Notes under the pieces: model-generated
Databases searched by the model: none
Seen by the model: only the letters and a program-made list of their open reading frames with translations
What the model was told of the DNA's origin: nothing
Position numbers and translations under genes: made by a program
Shown here: piece after piece, positions 52,030-60,628 of the stretch
Position numbering within the stretch: the first letter of the stretch is position 1
How the letters are laid out: each line of letters begins with the position of its first letter
Source: Dokdonia sinensis
Lineage (GTDB): Bacteria > Bacteroidota > Bacteroidia > Flavobacteriales > Flavobacteriaceae
Reading direction: 5' to 3'
Length of the DNA: 64,000 bases
Assembly (NCBI RefSeq): GCF_003688895.1
Contig: NZ_REFV01000004.1
Span: forward strand, 124,001 to 188,000

Positions 52030-52842
52030 TCATAACACAAACTCCGCAACCGCCAGCGCGACCGCATCCTCCTTGTTTGTAAAAGGGCTTACGTAGTTTG
52101 CAATATCTTTAACGTTTTTAGTTCCATTTGCCACTGCAACGCCCCAACCAGAACGACGTAACAACTCTACATCGTTATGGTTATCGCCAAAGGATATTAC
52201 ATTTTCTATATCAAAATCAAACTCAGCAGCAAGCAAGAATTCTAGCGCTTTTGCTTTGTCTATGTTTTTAGGAGTAATCTCCACATAGGTATCTTTAGAA
52301 CGGTAAAAATGAACAGTATCAGAAAAATCTGCTTCTAAAAATGTTATGATTTCGTCTATTTCGGCAACGGCACCCATACACATCAATTTGTGGATGCCTA
52401 AATTTTCAGATTCCAAAAAACGGAGACTTTCGGTTACTGATTGATATTTAGGGTGGACTCGCGTGTTATTTATTTCGCGTAAGCTCCACGCGTCCTCCTT
52501 GTCTGTAAACCAATGGTTGTGACTGTAAATGCTCAAATTATAACCGCGGCTCTTGTGATGTGGAATGAGTCTTTCTAATACTTCGGTGGAGAAGTTATTG
52601 CTTTGTAGCTGCTTTCCTCCTTTACCTAATATGAGTCCGCCATTGTAGGCTATTAATGCTTCTCCTTTTATACCGAGACCATCTTGTAAATAGCCCATCG
52701 CATTAGGCATTCTCGCCGAGGCGAAGATGATGGGTAAGTCCGCTTTCGCGAAAGCGGAAACAGTAAGCTTACTTAGCCATCTCTCAGCATTGAGTAACGT
52801 TCCGTCTATGTCTGTGCAGAAAGCTTTTATCTCATTCTTCAT
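52030..52842 (-). CDS. Cof-type HAD phosphatase
   Basis: 270 residues. HAD motif I AFCTDIDGTLLN, motif II SARMP, motif III Lys in IDKAKALEFLL and motif IV VISFGDNHNDVELL; the C2 cap lies between. Cof proteins dephosphorylate sugar phosphates, pyridoxal-P or flavins. An exact palindrome (52741-52756) is read as SAFAKADLP in the first helix after motif I, where relatives have a longer, different helix. Confidence 0.9.
   Translation of the reverse strand: MKNEIKAFCTDIDGTLLNAERWLSKLTVSAFAKADLPIIFASARMPNAMGYLQDGLGIKGEALIAYNGGLILGKGGKQLQSNNFSTEVLERLIPHHKSRGYNLSIYSHNHWFTDKEDAWSLREINNTRVHPKYQSVTESLRFLESENLGIHKLMCMGAVAEIDEIITFLEADFSDTVHFYRSKDTYVEITPKNIDKAKALEFLLAAEFDFDIENVISFGDNHNDVELLRRSGWGVAVANGTKNVKDIANYVSPFTNKEDAVALAVAEFVL
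52741..52756. repeat. Dispersed palindrome, exact copy, in CDS
   Basis: CGCTTTCGCGAAAGCG read as AFAKA between HAD motifs I and II of the Cof phosphatase. Confidence 0.95.
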
Positions 52843-52868
52843 ACAACAAAGATAAGGAGAGCATGTAG

Positions 52869-52930
52869 ATGAGGGATGAGGGATGAGGGATTAGGGATGA
52901 GATTTGAGATTTGAGATTTGAGATTTGAGA
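52869..52930. repeat. Two adjacent heptanucleotide tandem repeats
   Basis: About five units of GATGAGG (one GATTAGG) followed by four units of GATTTGA. Period 7 as in the (GGGTGCT)8 tract at 45001. It lies between the Cof phosphatase and the typA terminator. Confidence 0.85.
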
Positions 52931-52934
52931 CAAA

Positions 52935-52970
52935 ATCAAAAATCCCCACCGTTGCCGATGAGGATTTGTA
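52935..52970 (-). terminator. Probable typA transcript terminator
   Basis: On the minus strand AAATCCTCA / TGGGGATTT pair with one mismatch, followed by TTTTTGATTTTG. It closes the structured region after typA. Confidence 0.55.
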
Positions 52971-52975
52971 ATTAT

Positions 52976-53062
52976 GATTCGATAGTTGTCTAAAAACCCT
53001 TTGACTCCGCTAAGGGTTCGGTAATTGCTATCGATTCTCAAGAAGTAGAGCGCGTCTACTTC
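52976..53062 (-). ncRNA. Structured region downstream of typA (nested hairpins)
   Basis: GATTCGATAG (52976-52985) pairs with CTATCGATTC (53028-53037), 9 of 10. Inside it AACCCTT (52995-53001) pairs with AAGGGTT (53012-53018). A third stem, GAAGTAGA/TCTACTTC (53042-53062), lies between it and the typA stop. With the terminator at 52935 this looks like a folded 3' UTR or a small RNA; no known family recognised. Confidence 0.45.
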
Positions 53063-53074
53063 AGAATTCTTAAC

Positions 53075-54871
53075 TTAAGTAATTTTGTTACGCTTACGAT
53101 CTACCTCTTTTAAGTATACTTTACGTAATCTTAAATGATTAGGTGTAACCTCTACATATTCATCCTTTTGGATATATTCCAAAGCTTCCTCTAAAGAGAA
53201 TTTAATTGCAGGAACAATCTTAGCCTTATCATCTGCTCCAGAAGAACGTACGTTAGACAGTTTTTTGGTTTTTGTAATATTTACAGTCATATCATCCTGA
53301 CGAGAATTCTCACCGATAACCTGTCCTTCATAAATATCCTCTCCTGGATCAACAAAGAATTTTCCGCGATCCTGAAGCTTATCGATGGAGTAAGGAATCG
53401 CATTTCCGTTTTCCATAGATACAAGCGACCCGTTTATTCTTCCTGGAATATCTCCTTTAAGCGGTTGATATTCTTTAAATCGGTGTGCCATAATTGCCTC
53501 TCCAGCTGTAGCAGTAAGCAACTGATTACGTAATCCTATGATACCACGTGATGGAATCATAAATTCTATAATCATACGCTCACCTTTTGCCTCCATAGAG
53601 AGTAATTCTCCTTTACGCATTGTTACAAACTCCACGGCACGTCCAGAAACAGTCTCAGGAAGGTCAATTGTAAGTTCCTCTATAGGCTCACACTTTAATC
53701 CATCTATTTCCTTTATAATTACTTGAGGCTGACCGATTTGTAATTCATAACCCTCACGGCGCATTGTTTCTATTAATACGGAGAGGTGCATTACACCACG
53801 TCCATACACTAAAAACTTATCTGCACTATCTGTATCATTTACACGAAGAGCAAGGTTCTTTTCTAGCTCCTTTGCTAGACGATCCTTAATATGACGTGAC
53901 GTTACAAATTTTCCGTCTTTACCAAAAAATGGCGAATCGTTAATTGAGAATAACATACTCATCGTAGGCTCATCTATTGCAATAGTTGCGAGACCTTCTG
54001 GGTTTTCAAAATCGGCTACGGTATCACCTATCTCAAAACCTTCTAGTCCTACAATCGCACAGATATCTCCTGCTTGTACGCTCTCAACTTTTATACGACC
54101 TAAACCGTCAAAAATATGTAACTCTTTAATTCTAGTCTTTTTGATAGTCCCATCGCGCTTTACTAGGGCAACAGGCATATTTTCTTTAAGCTCACCACGG
54201 TTAAGACGACCTATAGCGATACGTCCTGTAAATGAAGAAAAATCGAGTGATGTAATTAACATTTGAGTAGAACCTTCTTCAATTTCTGGCGCAGGGATAT
54301 GCTCCATCACCATCTCAAGTAAAGGCTCGATGCTGTCTGTAGGCTTCTGCCAGTCGTCAGACATCCAGTTATTTTTTGCACTACCGTACACAGTTGGGAA
54401 GTCTAGCTGCCACTCCTCTGCTCCAAGCTCAAACATTAGGTCAAAAACCTTCTCGTGTACTTCTTCTGGCGTACAGTTTTCCTTATCTACTTTATTTACA
54501 ACCACACAAGGCTTTAACCCAAGATCAAGTGCCTTTTGCAACACAAAACGCGTTTGTGGCATCGGTCCTTCAAAGGCATCTACAAGAAGACACACACCAT
54601 CTGCCATATTTAGAACACGCTCTACCTCTCCACCAAAATCGGCGTGACCAGGCGTATCTATAATATTAATTTTTGTGCCTTTGTACATTACCGAAACGTT
54701 CTTAGACGTAATGGTAATCCCACGCTCACGCTCTAGGTCGTTATTGTCCAGAATAAGCTCACCCTTAGACTCGTTCTCTCGGAAAAGTTCACAGTGATAC
54801 ATAATCTTATCAACCAGCGTCGTCTTACCGTGGTCTACGTGTGCAATAATTGCGATGTTTCTAATATCCAT
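53075..54871 (-). CDS. typA: Ribosome-associated GTPase TypA/BipA
   Basis: 598 residues. G domain: G1 AHVDHGKTT, G2 RGITI, G3 DTPGHAD, G4 NKVDK, G5 in the GSAK region. Domain II, EF-G-like III and V and the TypA-specific C-terminal domain follow (RGIIGLRNQLLTATAGEAIMAHRF...). It binds the 70S ribosome under stress and cold and helps 50S assembly. Full family length. Confidence 0.97.
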   Translation of the reverse strand: MDIRNIAIIAHVDHGKTTLVDKIMYHCELFRENESKGELILDNNDLERERGITITSKNVSVMYKGTKINIIDTPGHADFGGEVERVLNMADGVCLLVDAFEGPMPQTRFVLQKALDLGLKPCVVVNKVDKENCTPEEVHEKVFDLMFELGAEEWQLDFPTVYGSAKNNWMSDDWQKPTDSIEPLLEMVMEHIPAPEIEEGSTQMLITSLDFSSFTGRIAIGRLNRGELKENMPVALVKRDGTIKKTRIKELHIFDGLGRIKVESVQAGDICAIVGLEGFEIGDTVADFENPEGLATIAIDEPTMSMLFSINDSPFFGKDGKFVTSRHIKDRLAKELEKNLALRVNDTDSADKFLVYGRGVMHLSVLIETMRREGYELQIGQPQVIIKEIDGLKCEPIEELTIDLPETVSGRAVEFVTMRKGELLSMEAKGERMIIEFMIPSRGIIGLRNQLLTATAGEAIMAHRFKEYQPLKGDIPGRINGSLVSMENGNAIPYSIDKLQDRGKFFVDPGEDIYEGQVIGENSRQDDMTVNITKTKKLSNVRSSGADDKAKIVPAIKFSLEEALEYIQKDEYVEVTPNHLRLRKVYLKEVDRKRNKIT

Positions 54872-54882
54872 ACAAATGCCCG

Positions 54883-54932
54883 CCTAGGCGGAATCTTTAA
54901 ATTAATACCTCAAAACACCTGTGCATCAGGTG
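54883..54932 (-). promoter_or_regulatory. typA 5' leader with two hairpins
   Basis: The leader between the -7 box at 54948 and the typA ATG holds two perfect stems: CCGCCTAGGCGG (54883-54894, palindromic) and CACCTG/CAGGTG (54916-54932). A structured leader would suit a cold-regulated gene, but the link is inference. Confidence 0.4.
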
Positions 54933-54947
54933 CCTATTTTGGCGGTG

Positions 54948-54955
54948 CAAAAGTA
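54948..54955 (-). promoter_or_regulatory. -7 promoter box for typA
   Basis: On the minus strand TACTTTTG, exact TAnnTTTG, about 77 bases before the typA ATG. Confidence 0.5.
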
Positions 54956-55023
54956 CTACATATTAACGAGATAAAATCCTAATAGATGAGAATAAGAAAA
55001 TAGTAACAATTTAGTAATATGAC

Positions 55024-55160
55024 TTGGGCATTCCCTACGGTCAGGCTATCCGCTCATACTCCTCCTCATTATGGACGTTTCGATACATCCCGACTTGACG
55101 TCGGGACACTCAACCACCTCCATTCGTGCGGGGTAACCGCTGCTATCCTTAACGCGGGGA
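55024..55160. repeat. Structured Bacteroidetes-type intergenic repeat
   Basis: The sequence starts TTGGGCATTCCCTACGG, has GTCAGGCTATCCGC and ends CCGCTGCTATCCTTAACGCG. I recall closely similar intergenic repeats in many Bacteroidetes genomes. A perfect inner hairpin, TCCCGAC/GTCGGGA, lies at 55088-55106. It fills most of the 317-base gap between typA and the zinc-ribbon gene. Its mobility mechanism is unknown to me. Confidence 0.65.
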
Positions 55161-55188
55161 GTTCACACGATTCAAAATTCAGAAATGG

Positions 55189-55707
55189 TTATTTAATAAC
55201 AAGGCCACAATCAATGCAATGTGCTTCTTTTTTAGAGAAAGCACTCCCACAAGCAGGACAACAATCGCTTACTATAATTTCAGAAGGAGGTAAAATAGAT
55301 TTAAATTGATTAATAATCTCTGGTCGTACTTCTTCTTTTAATTCCAATCGACTCTTATTAAAAGGAAAAAACAAAACAGACGCTTTCCCAATGAGCCAAA
55401 AGAACCGATGTTCTTCCGTCTTTGAATCCAAAGTTTCGACAAATTCATATCGAGTAGCTTCAAGCGACCATCGTATAAACAAAGACTCCAATTCAAAAGG
55501 TGCATTTTTTAATTCCCCAGCCGAAAGTACTCGATGCGTCAAGTATCGCTGGTGAGTTTCTTCTAATATCGTAAACCGTTCTGCAGGTGATATGGAATCA
55601 CCCAAAACAATATTCTTAAAAACATATTTCATCAGAAAGTACCAAACAAAAATAATAGCAAGCGCAATTCCAATGATACTTAATAAAAGAATTCCGTTGT
55701 CGACCAT
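55189..55707 (-). CDS. Membrane protein with C-terminal zinc ribbon, unknown
   Basis: 172 residues. One N-terminal membrane helix (about residues 6-27), a soluble middle with many aromatic and charged residues, and a C-terminal zinc ribbon CC-PAC (about 150-153) and CIDC (about 164-167). I do not recognise the family. It lies between the repeat and a divergent T9SS protein. Confidence 0.75.
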   Translation of the reverse strand: MVDNGILLLSIIGIALAIIFVWYFLMKYVFKNIVLGDSISPAERFTILEETHQRYLTHRVLSAGELKNAPFELESLFIRWSLEATRYEFVETLDSKTEEHRFFWLIGKASVLFFPFNKSRLELKEEVRPEIINQFKSILPPSEIIVSDCCPACGSAFSKKEAHCIDCGLVIK

Positions 55708-55769
55708 TTGAAAGATGAAGTCTGATAGAAGATTAGAATTTGTATATTTCTGACATCAATAACAAAATA

Positions 55770-56642
55770 ATGAAATTAAGCTTTTTCTTACTAGTACTTG
55801 GATTCATTTTATCAATGCACAGTCAGACCAATACTATTCAAATAAGACTCATTGACCAAAATATCGGTTACCCAGCTGGAGACGCTGTCGATACTGGTTA
55901 TATTCCTGAGTCTAATGACGATGGTCTTAATCAAATATTTATTGAAAACGGTGCTACCGCATATTATCCTGGACAACATTATGTTCAAGAATTAGGGCCA
56001 AGAGTTCATTTTGTAGAGTGCAATTGTGACACGGGCAATTTTGCCCAAGAGCTAAATGATTATTTAAGTGTTGTAGAAATAGCAACTATCAGCCCTGAGA
56101 ATGGAGCATACACTGATCTTATGGAATATCAACTTTTAGACGAATTCGATGGCGATTTGACAGGAAATACTACCGCAAATGGAAACCTCATTACCACAAA
56201 CGACCGATTAAACGAAATTTTTGAAGAATATTCTGTTTACTTCTCAGAGCAATTTTTTGCGACATCACAGCAGTCACATTTAAGGAGAATATATGATGCA
56301 GCTTGTAATTGTAATGTTGTAGATCTAAAAGCTGCACTAGATGCAGAACCCGATATTATTGAAAGTACACAATTTATATATTTTGGAATCTTAGGGCTAA
56401 ATGACATCACAAATTTAGATTTCAAATTTTATCCAAATCCAGTTGAAAATAATATTGAGATAACAACCACAGAGAAAATTGAAACATTTACCCTAATGAA
56501 TAGTTTAGGTCAAACAGTTTCCAAATCCAAAAATATCAATAACCTAAATCAGGTATTAATTACCTTAGAAACTGGAATGTATTTGCTCAAAATCACTACA
56601 ACCAATCAGAAAGAGGGCAATTATCGATTGGTAAAAAAATAG
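55770..56642 (+). CDS. T9SS-exported protein of unknown function
   Basis: 290 residues from the ATG at 55770 (Sec signal MKLSFFLLVLGFILSMHSQ). Residues ~210-290 are a T9SS type A sorting domain: FKFYPNPVENNIEITT, TFTLMNSLGQTVS and TGMYLLKITTTNQKEGNYRLVKK. The middle part has two short Cys-containing stretches (CNCDTG, CNCNVV) and no domain I recognise. Secreted or surface protein. Confidence 0.82.
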   Translation: MKLSFFLLVLGFILSMHSQTNTIQIRLIDQNIGYPAGDAVDTGYIPESNDDGLNQIFIENGATAYYPGQHYVQELGPRVHFVECNCDTGNFAQELNDYLSVVEIATISPENGAYTDLMEYQLLDEFDGDLTGNTTANGNLITTNDRLNEIFEEYSVYFSEQFFATSQQSHLRRIYDAACNCNVVDLKAALDAEPDIIESTQFIYFGILGLNDITNLDFKFYPNPVENNIEITTTEKIETFTLMNSLGQTVSKSKNINNLNQVLITLETGMYLLKITTTNQKEGNYRLVKK

Positions 56643-56655
56643 TTATTCAATAACC

Positions 56656-58431
56656 CTACATCCGCTCCGGCATCTCAATCCCCAGCAATCCAAAGCCACT
56701 TTCTAAAACCTGAGCAACTTTCCCACTCAAGGCTACGCGAAAAGCCTTTGCATCCATATCGTCAGTTCCTAAAATGGTAATCTGCTGGTAGAACGAGTTG
56801 AACTCTTTGGCAAGGTCGTAGGAATAATTTGCAATTATGGCAGGGCTATGATTTTCGGCAGCTAGGGCAATGGTTGCAGGATATTCCTGTAATAGTTTGA
56901 GCAACTCTTTTTCCTTCGCCTCGAGCGTATCATAAGAAAAATCTGTGGCTACCTTCACCTCCTTAGCCGTTCTTAATATAGATTGAATCCTAGCAAATGT
57001 ATATTGAATAAACGGTCCCGTGTTTCCCTGGAACTCCACAGACTCGGCTGGATTAAAGAGGATGCGCTTTTGTGGATCTACTTTCAGAATATAATATTTT
57101 AAAGCTGCTAGACCTATCATTTTATGTGTCCTGGCTTTGTCTTCATCTGAGAGACCTTCCAGCTTTCCTTGCTCCTCGCATATTGCTCGGGCGGTATCTG
57201 TCATTTCCTGCATCAAATCATCTGCATCTACCACCGTTCCTTCTCTGGATTTCATTTTTCCTGAAGGCAGATCTACCATACCATAGCTAAGGTGGTACAG
57301 ATTTTTTGCCCAATCATACCCAAGTTTTTTAAGAATCAAGAACAACACTTTAAAATGATAATCCTGCTCATTTCCTACGGTATAAATCATACCGCCTACA
57401 TCTGGATGATCCTTTACCCGCTGTATCGCCGTCCCAATATCTTGGGTCATATATACGGCTGTTCCGTCAGAACGTAGTACAAGCTTCTCGTCCAGACCAT
57501 CATCTGTAAGGTCACACCATACAGAGCCGTCTTCCTTCTTGTAGAAAACGCCTTTTTCCAGTCCTTCCTCAATATTATCTTTTCCTAATAAATAGGTATT
57601 GCTCTCGTAATAATAGCTATCAAAGTCTACGCCCAGATTTTTATAAGTGACCTCAAAACCTTTGTACACCCAACCATTCATCTTCTTCCAGAGTGCAACG
57701 GTTTCAGGATCGCCAGCCTCCCATTTTAAGAGCATATCTTGCGCCTCAAGTAATAACGGTGCTTGTTTTTTTGCCTCCTCTTCGGTTTTACCTTGAGCGA
57801 TTAACGTGGCGATTTCTTTTTTGTATTCTTGGTCAAACTTTACGTAATAATTCCCAACTAGTTTATCCCCTTTCAAACCTGTAGACTCCGGAGTTTCTCC
57901 ATCTCCATAACGTTCCCAAGCCAGCATAGACTTACAGATGTGAATCCCGCGATCGTTTATGATTTGCGTTTTGTACACTTTCTTGCCCGAGGCTTTGATA
58001 ATTTCAGATACTGAATATCCTAAAAGGTTGTTACGTATGTGTCCTAAGTGAAGCGGTTTGTTCGTATTTGGTGACGAATATTCTACCATTACTGCTTTTC
58101 CCTCTGGAGCGCTGGTTCCAAAGTTTTCATCGCCCTTTACACTCTTAAAAAAGTCTAAGTAATGTGCATCTGCAATAAGCAGATTCAAGAAACCTTTGAC
58201 AACATTAAATGCTGTTATTTCGTCCACGTTTTCGACCAGATATTCGCCTATTTGGGTTCCTATCTGTACGGGATTTCCCTTTACCACGCGCAACATTGGG
58301 AAAACGACTACCGTGATATCTCCTTCAAACTCCTTACGCGTAGCTTGGAATTCTACAGACCCCAATTCTGCATTAAAGATGGATTGAACGGCATTTTTTA
58401 CGTGTTCTGTTATGGTTGCTTGTAAGGACAT
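56656..58431 (-). CDS. argS: Arginyl-tRNA synthetase
   Basis: 591 residues, class I synthetase. N-terminal ArgRS-specific domain, HIGH-type motif HLGHIRNNLLG, class I MSK-like loop GKMKSREGTVVD, then the C-terminal anticodon-binding domain (YTFARIQSILRT). Normal family length. Start ATG at 58431; last codon RM. Charges tRNA-Arg. Confidence 0.97.
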   Translation of the reverse strand: MSLQATITEHVKNAVQSIFNAELGSVEFQATRKEFEGDITVVVFPMLRVVKGNPVQIGTQIGEYLVENVDEITAFNVVKGFLNLLIADAHYLDFFKSVKGDENFGTSAPEGKAVMVEYSSPNTNKPLHLGHIRNNLLGYSVSEIIKASGKKVYKTQIINDRGIHICKSMLAWERYGDGETPESTGLKGDKLVGNYYVKFDQEYKKEIATLIAQGKTEEEAKKQAPLLLEAQDMLLKWEAGDPETVALWKKMNGWVYKGFEVTYKNLGVDFDSYYYESNTYLLGKDNIEEGLEKGVFYKKEDGSVWCDLTDDGLDEKLVLRSDGTAVYMTQDIGTAIQRVKDHPDVGGMIYTVGNEQDYHFKVLFLILKKLGYDWAKNLYHLSYGMVDLPSGKMKSREGTVVDADDLMQEMTDTARAICEEQGKLEGLSDEDKARTHKMIGLAALKYYILKVDPQKRILFNPAESVEFQGNTGPFIQYTFARIQSILRTAKEVKVATDFSYDTLEAKEKELLKLLQEYPATIALAAENHSPAIIANYSYDLAKEFNSFYQQITILGTDDMDAKAFRVALSGKVAQVLESGFGLLGIEMPERM

Positions 58432-58467
58432 AATGATTGCTATGAATGCTTTTGATTTTTGAGATTA

Positions 58468-58505
58468 CGCTCTGAAATCACTTCAGAGTAAATTTCGCGA
58501 AAGCG
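58468..58505. repeat. Composite palindrome: core split by a 22-bp hairpin insert
   Basis: CGCT (58468-58471), a 22-bp insert (58472-58493) built as stem CTGAA-loop-TTCAG plus AGTAAAT, then TTCGCGAAAGCG (58494-58505). The insertion junction is the same as in the composites at 16993 and 24159, but with another insert. Confidence 0.88.
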
Positions 58506-58543
58506 TACTAAACCCCAAAAAATACTTCTATTTTAAAAACGAG

Positions 58544-58567
58544 ATATCCGCCTGCGCGGATATTTTT
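58544..58567 (+). terminator. Hairpin with T-run before the SDR operon
   Basis: Stem ATATCCGC (58544-58551) / GCGGATAT (58556-58563) followed by TTTT. No plus-strand gene ends just before it, so it may instead be a repeat-like hairpin or terminate antisense RNA. Confidence 0.5.
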
Positions 58568-58627
58568 ATGAAATACAAAGATATGCCAAAATTCAAACCT
58601 AGCCTTCCTATAAAGCACCTAAACCCG

Positions 58628-58635
58628 TATCTTTA
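58628..58635 (+). promoter_or_regulatory. -7 promoter box for the 58646 operon
   Basis: TATCTTTA, 7 of 8 to TAnnTTTG, 10 bases before the ATG. Confidence 0.4.
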
Positions 58636-58645
58636 AAAGAAAAAA

Positions 58646-59077
58646 ATGTTACTGAATGTTTCTTACAACAACCCAGAAATACGCCGAAAGATAGATAAGG
58701 AAGTTGGTCCTGCCTTTGGCTTGCGAGAAAGGATAAAACAACGGGGTATTGGCTTAGGACACCTCATCATTACGGACTCGAGTATCCAAGTACAAAATTT
58801 GCTAGCGCTGGATAAGTACACAAATAAGTGCAATATAGAATTGCGCCCTAATGGGATTATTGTGGGTTTCCGTGCATTGCTGGATTCCTACGGGCTCATT
58901 ATTCCGTACTGGAAATTAAACCTTTATAAAGGTCGTGCAGAGGAATACAGCATTTATCGCGACAACTATTTCATTAAAATAGAGGCTAAAGCTAAAGACA
59001 AAAAAGTCCACAATTTTATGAAGCGCATCCTTGAGGCAAAAGCCTCTCAAGCACCCACAAATATAGAAGACTTATGA
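58646..59077 (+). CDS. Hypothetical cytosolic protein, 143 aa
   Basis: No signal or membrane helix. The sequence has a basic N-terminus and a central GLGHLIITDSSIQVQNLLALDKYTNKCNIELRPNGIIVGFRALLDSYGLIIPYWKL. I do not recognise the family. The TGA overlaps the ATG of the SDR gene, so the two are coupled and probably functionally linked. Confidence 0.75.
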   Translation: MLLNVSYNNPEIRRKIDKEVGPAFGLRERIKQRGIGLGHLIITDSSIQVQNLLALDKYTNKCNIELRPNGIIVGFRALLDSYGLIIPYWKLNLYKGRAEEYSIYRDNYFIKIEAKAKDKKVHNFMKRILEAKASQAPTNIEDL

Positions 59078-60507
59078 AAGTCCTCATCACTGGAGCAAAC
59101 GGATATATAGGAATGCGGTTACTACCGCTATTGCTAGAGGAAGGTCACGAGATTATTTGTACTGTCCGAGACGCTGGGCGACTTTCGGTGTCAAAATCTG
59201 TGCGCAAGCAAATTACCATTATCGAGATAGATTTTTTAAAAGAGCCGGACTTATCGCTTTTACCCAAAGACCTTGATGTGGCGTACTACCTCATACACTC
59301 GATGAGTAGTTCGACTCGGGATTTTGATGAAAAAGAAGAGACATCTGCGCTCAATTTTAATACCTATATCAATGCCACAGATTGTAAGCAAGTTATCTAC
59401 CTAAGTGGCATTGTAAATGAGGAGAATCTTAGTCGGCACCTGTGGTCACGTAAGAACGTAGAGGATACGCTGTATAAAGGAAACGCCTCGCTTACCGTCT
59501 TAAGGGCAGGAATAATCGTGGGTTCGGGCAGTTCGTCCTTTGAAATCATTCGGGATTTATGCGAGAAGTTGCCCGTAATGATTACGCCTAAGTGGGTAAA
59601 AACCCGTTGCCAGCCCATCGCCATACGCAATGTTATACAATACTTAATGGGCGTATTGGGGCGAGAGGACTGCTACAATGACTCCTTCGACATCGGTGGA
59701 CCAGACATCTTGACCTATCGAGAGATGATGAAGGGCTACGCAAAAGTACGCGGACTCACCCTGCACATCCTCACCGTTCCCGTGATGTCACCTAAGCTTT
59801 CCTCCTACTGGCTTTATTTTATCACCTCGACCTCCTACAAACTTGCGCTCAATCTAGTGGATAGTATGAAAATTGAGGTCATCACCAGAGACAAGCGTCT
59901 ACAGGAAATGCTGGACATAGACCCAATTCCGTATGAGGAAGCGATTAGACTGGCTTTCGCCAAAATTGAACAAAATCAAGTTGCCTCCAGCTGGAAAGAC
60001 AGCCTCGTGAGCGGTCGTATCAAAGTAAATCTGGACGATTATATCCAGGTTCCAAAGTTTGGTTGCCTGCGGGATAAACAAACACGTAAACTTAAAGACA
60101 GAGACCTCGCTCTCGAAAACATATGGGCCATAGGCGGAAATCGCGGATGGTACTACGGCAACTGGATGTGGAAAATACGCGGATATTTTGATAAGCTCAT
60201 AGGTGGCGTTGGATTGCGTCGTGGGCGCACCCATCCCGATAAAATTTATAGCGGGGACGTGCTGGATTTTTGGCGCGTGTTACTTGCAAATAAGGAAGAA
60301 CCCAGACTTCTACTTTTTGCCGAAATGCGCGTTCCAGGAGAAGCTTGGCTGGAATTTTATATAGATGACGATGACGTACTCCACCAAACAGCTACTTTCA
60401 GGCCTAAAGGTTTATGGGGTCGCTTATATTGGTACTCGATGATACCCTTTCACTATTTTATTTTTGATGGTATGATATCGAGGATTGCAAATAGGAAATA
60501 CTCGTGA
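59074..60507 (+). CDS. SDR/NmrA-like oxidoreductase fused to DUF2867
   Basis: 477 residues. Atypical SDR domain (1-~300) with VLITGANGYIGMRLLPLLLEEGHE, YLSGIVNEE and GSGSSSFEIIRDLCEKLPVMITPKW, then a C-terminal DUF2867 domain (about 330-475: WAIGGNRGWYYGNWMWKIRG...GEAWLEFYIDDDDVLHQTATFRPKGLWGRLYWY). The fusion is common in Bacteroidetes; the role is unknown. Its stop lies inside a degenerate palindrome composite at 60504. Confidence 0.88.
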   Translation: MKVLITGANGYIGMRLLPLLLEEGHEIICTVRDAGRLSVSKSVRKQITIIEIDFLKEPDLSLLPKDLDVAYYLIHSMSSSTRDFDEKEETSALNFNTYINATDCKQVIYLSGIVNEENLSRHLWSRKNVEDTLYKGNASLTVLRAGIIVGSGSSSFEIIRDLCEKLPVMITPKWVKTRCQPIAIRNVIQYLMGVLGREDCYNDSFDIGGPDILTYREMMKGYAKVRGLTLHILTVPVMSPKLSSYWLYFITSTSYKLALNLVDSMKIEVITRDKRLQEMLDIDPIPYEEAIRLAFAKIEQNQVASSWKDSLVSGRIKVNLDDYIQVPKFGCLRDKQTRKLKDRDLALENIWAIGGNRGWYYGNWMWKIRGYFDKLIGGVGLRRGRTHPDKIYSGDVLDFWRVLLANKEEPRLLLFAEMRVPGEAWLEFYIDDDDVLHQTATFRPKGLWGRLYWYSMIPFHYFIFDGMISRIANRKYS

Positions 60508-60534
60508 AATTTACTCTGAATACATTTCAGAGCG
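60504..60534. repeat. Degenerate composite palindrome, inverted copy of the 58468 element
   Basis: A decayed TTCGCGAA-like arm (TCGTGAA) joined to a 22-bp insert (60509-60530), then AGCG. The insert is the reverse complement of that at 58472-58493 except for its 4-base loop (TACA against GTGA). The two composites thus flank the SDR operon as inverted repeats. Confidence 0.8.
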
Positions 60535-60565
60535 AAAAATCAAATAAAAAATCTCCTAGCCGAAC

Positions 60566-60616
60566 CCTGAGCGTAGTCGAAGAGTGAGCACAGTCGAAGG
60601 GTTAGCGTAGTCGAAG
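60566..60616. repeat. 17-bp tandem units ending AGTCGAAG
   Basis: Three imperfect 17-base units (ends at 60582, 60599, 60616) related to CTGAGCG.AGTCGAAG; one further copy is at 24128-24143 on the opposite strand. Confidence 0.82.
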
Positions 60617-60628
60617 GGTGACCTCTCC

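Noticed and set aside
59941-59970. Further palindrome copy in the SDR gene (GGCTTTCGCCAAA)
   Set aside because: Only about ten bases match and the arms are not symmetric; probably chance.
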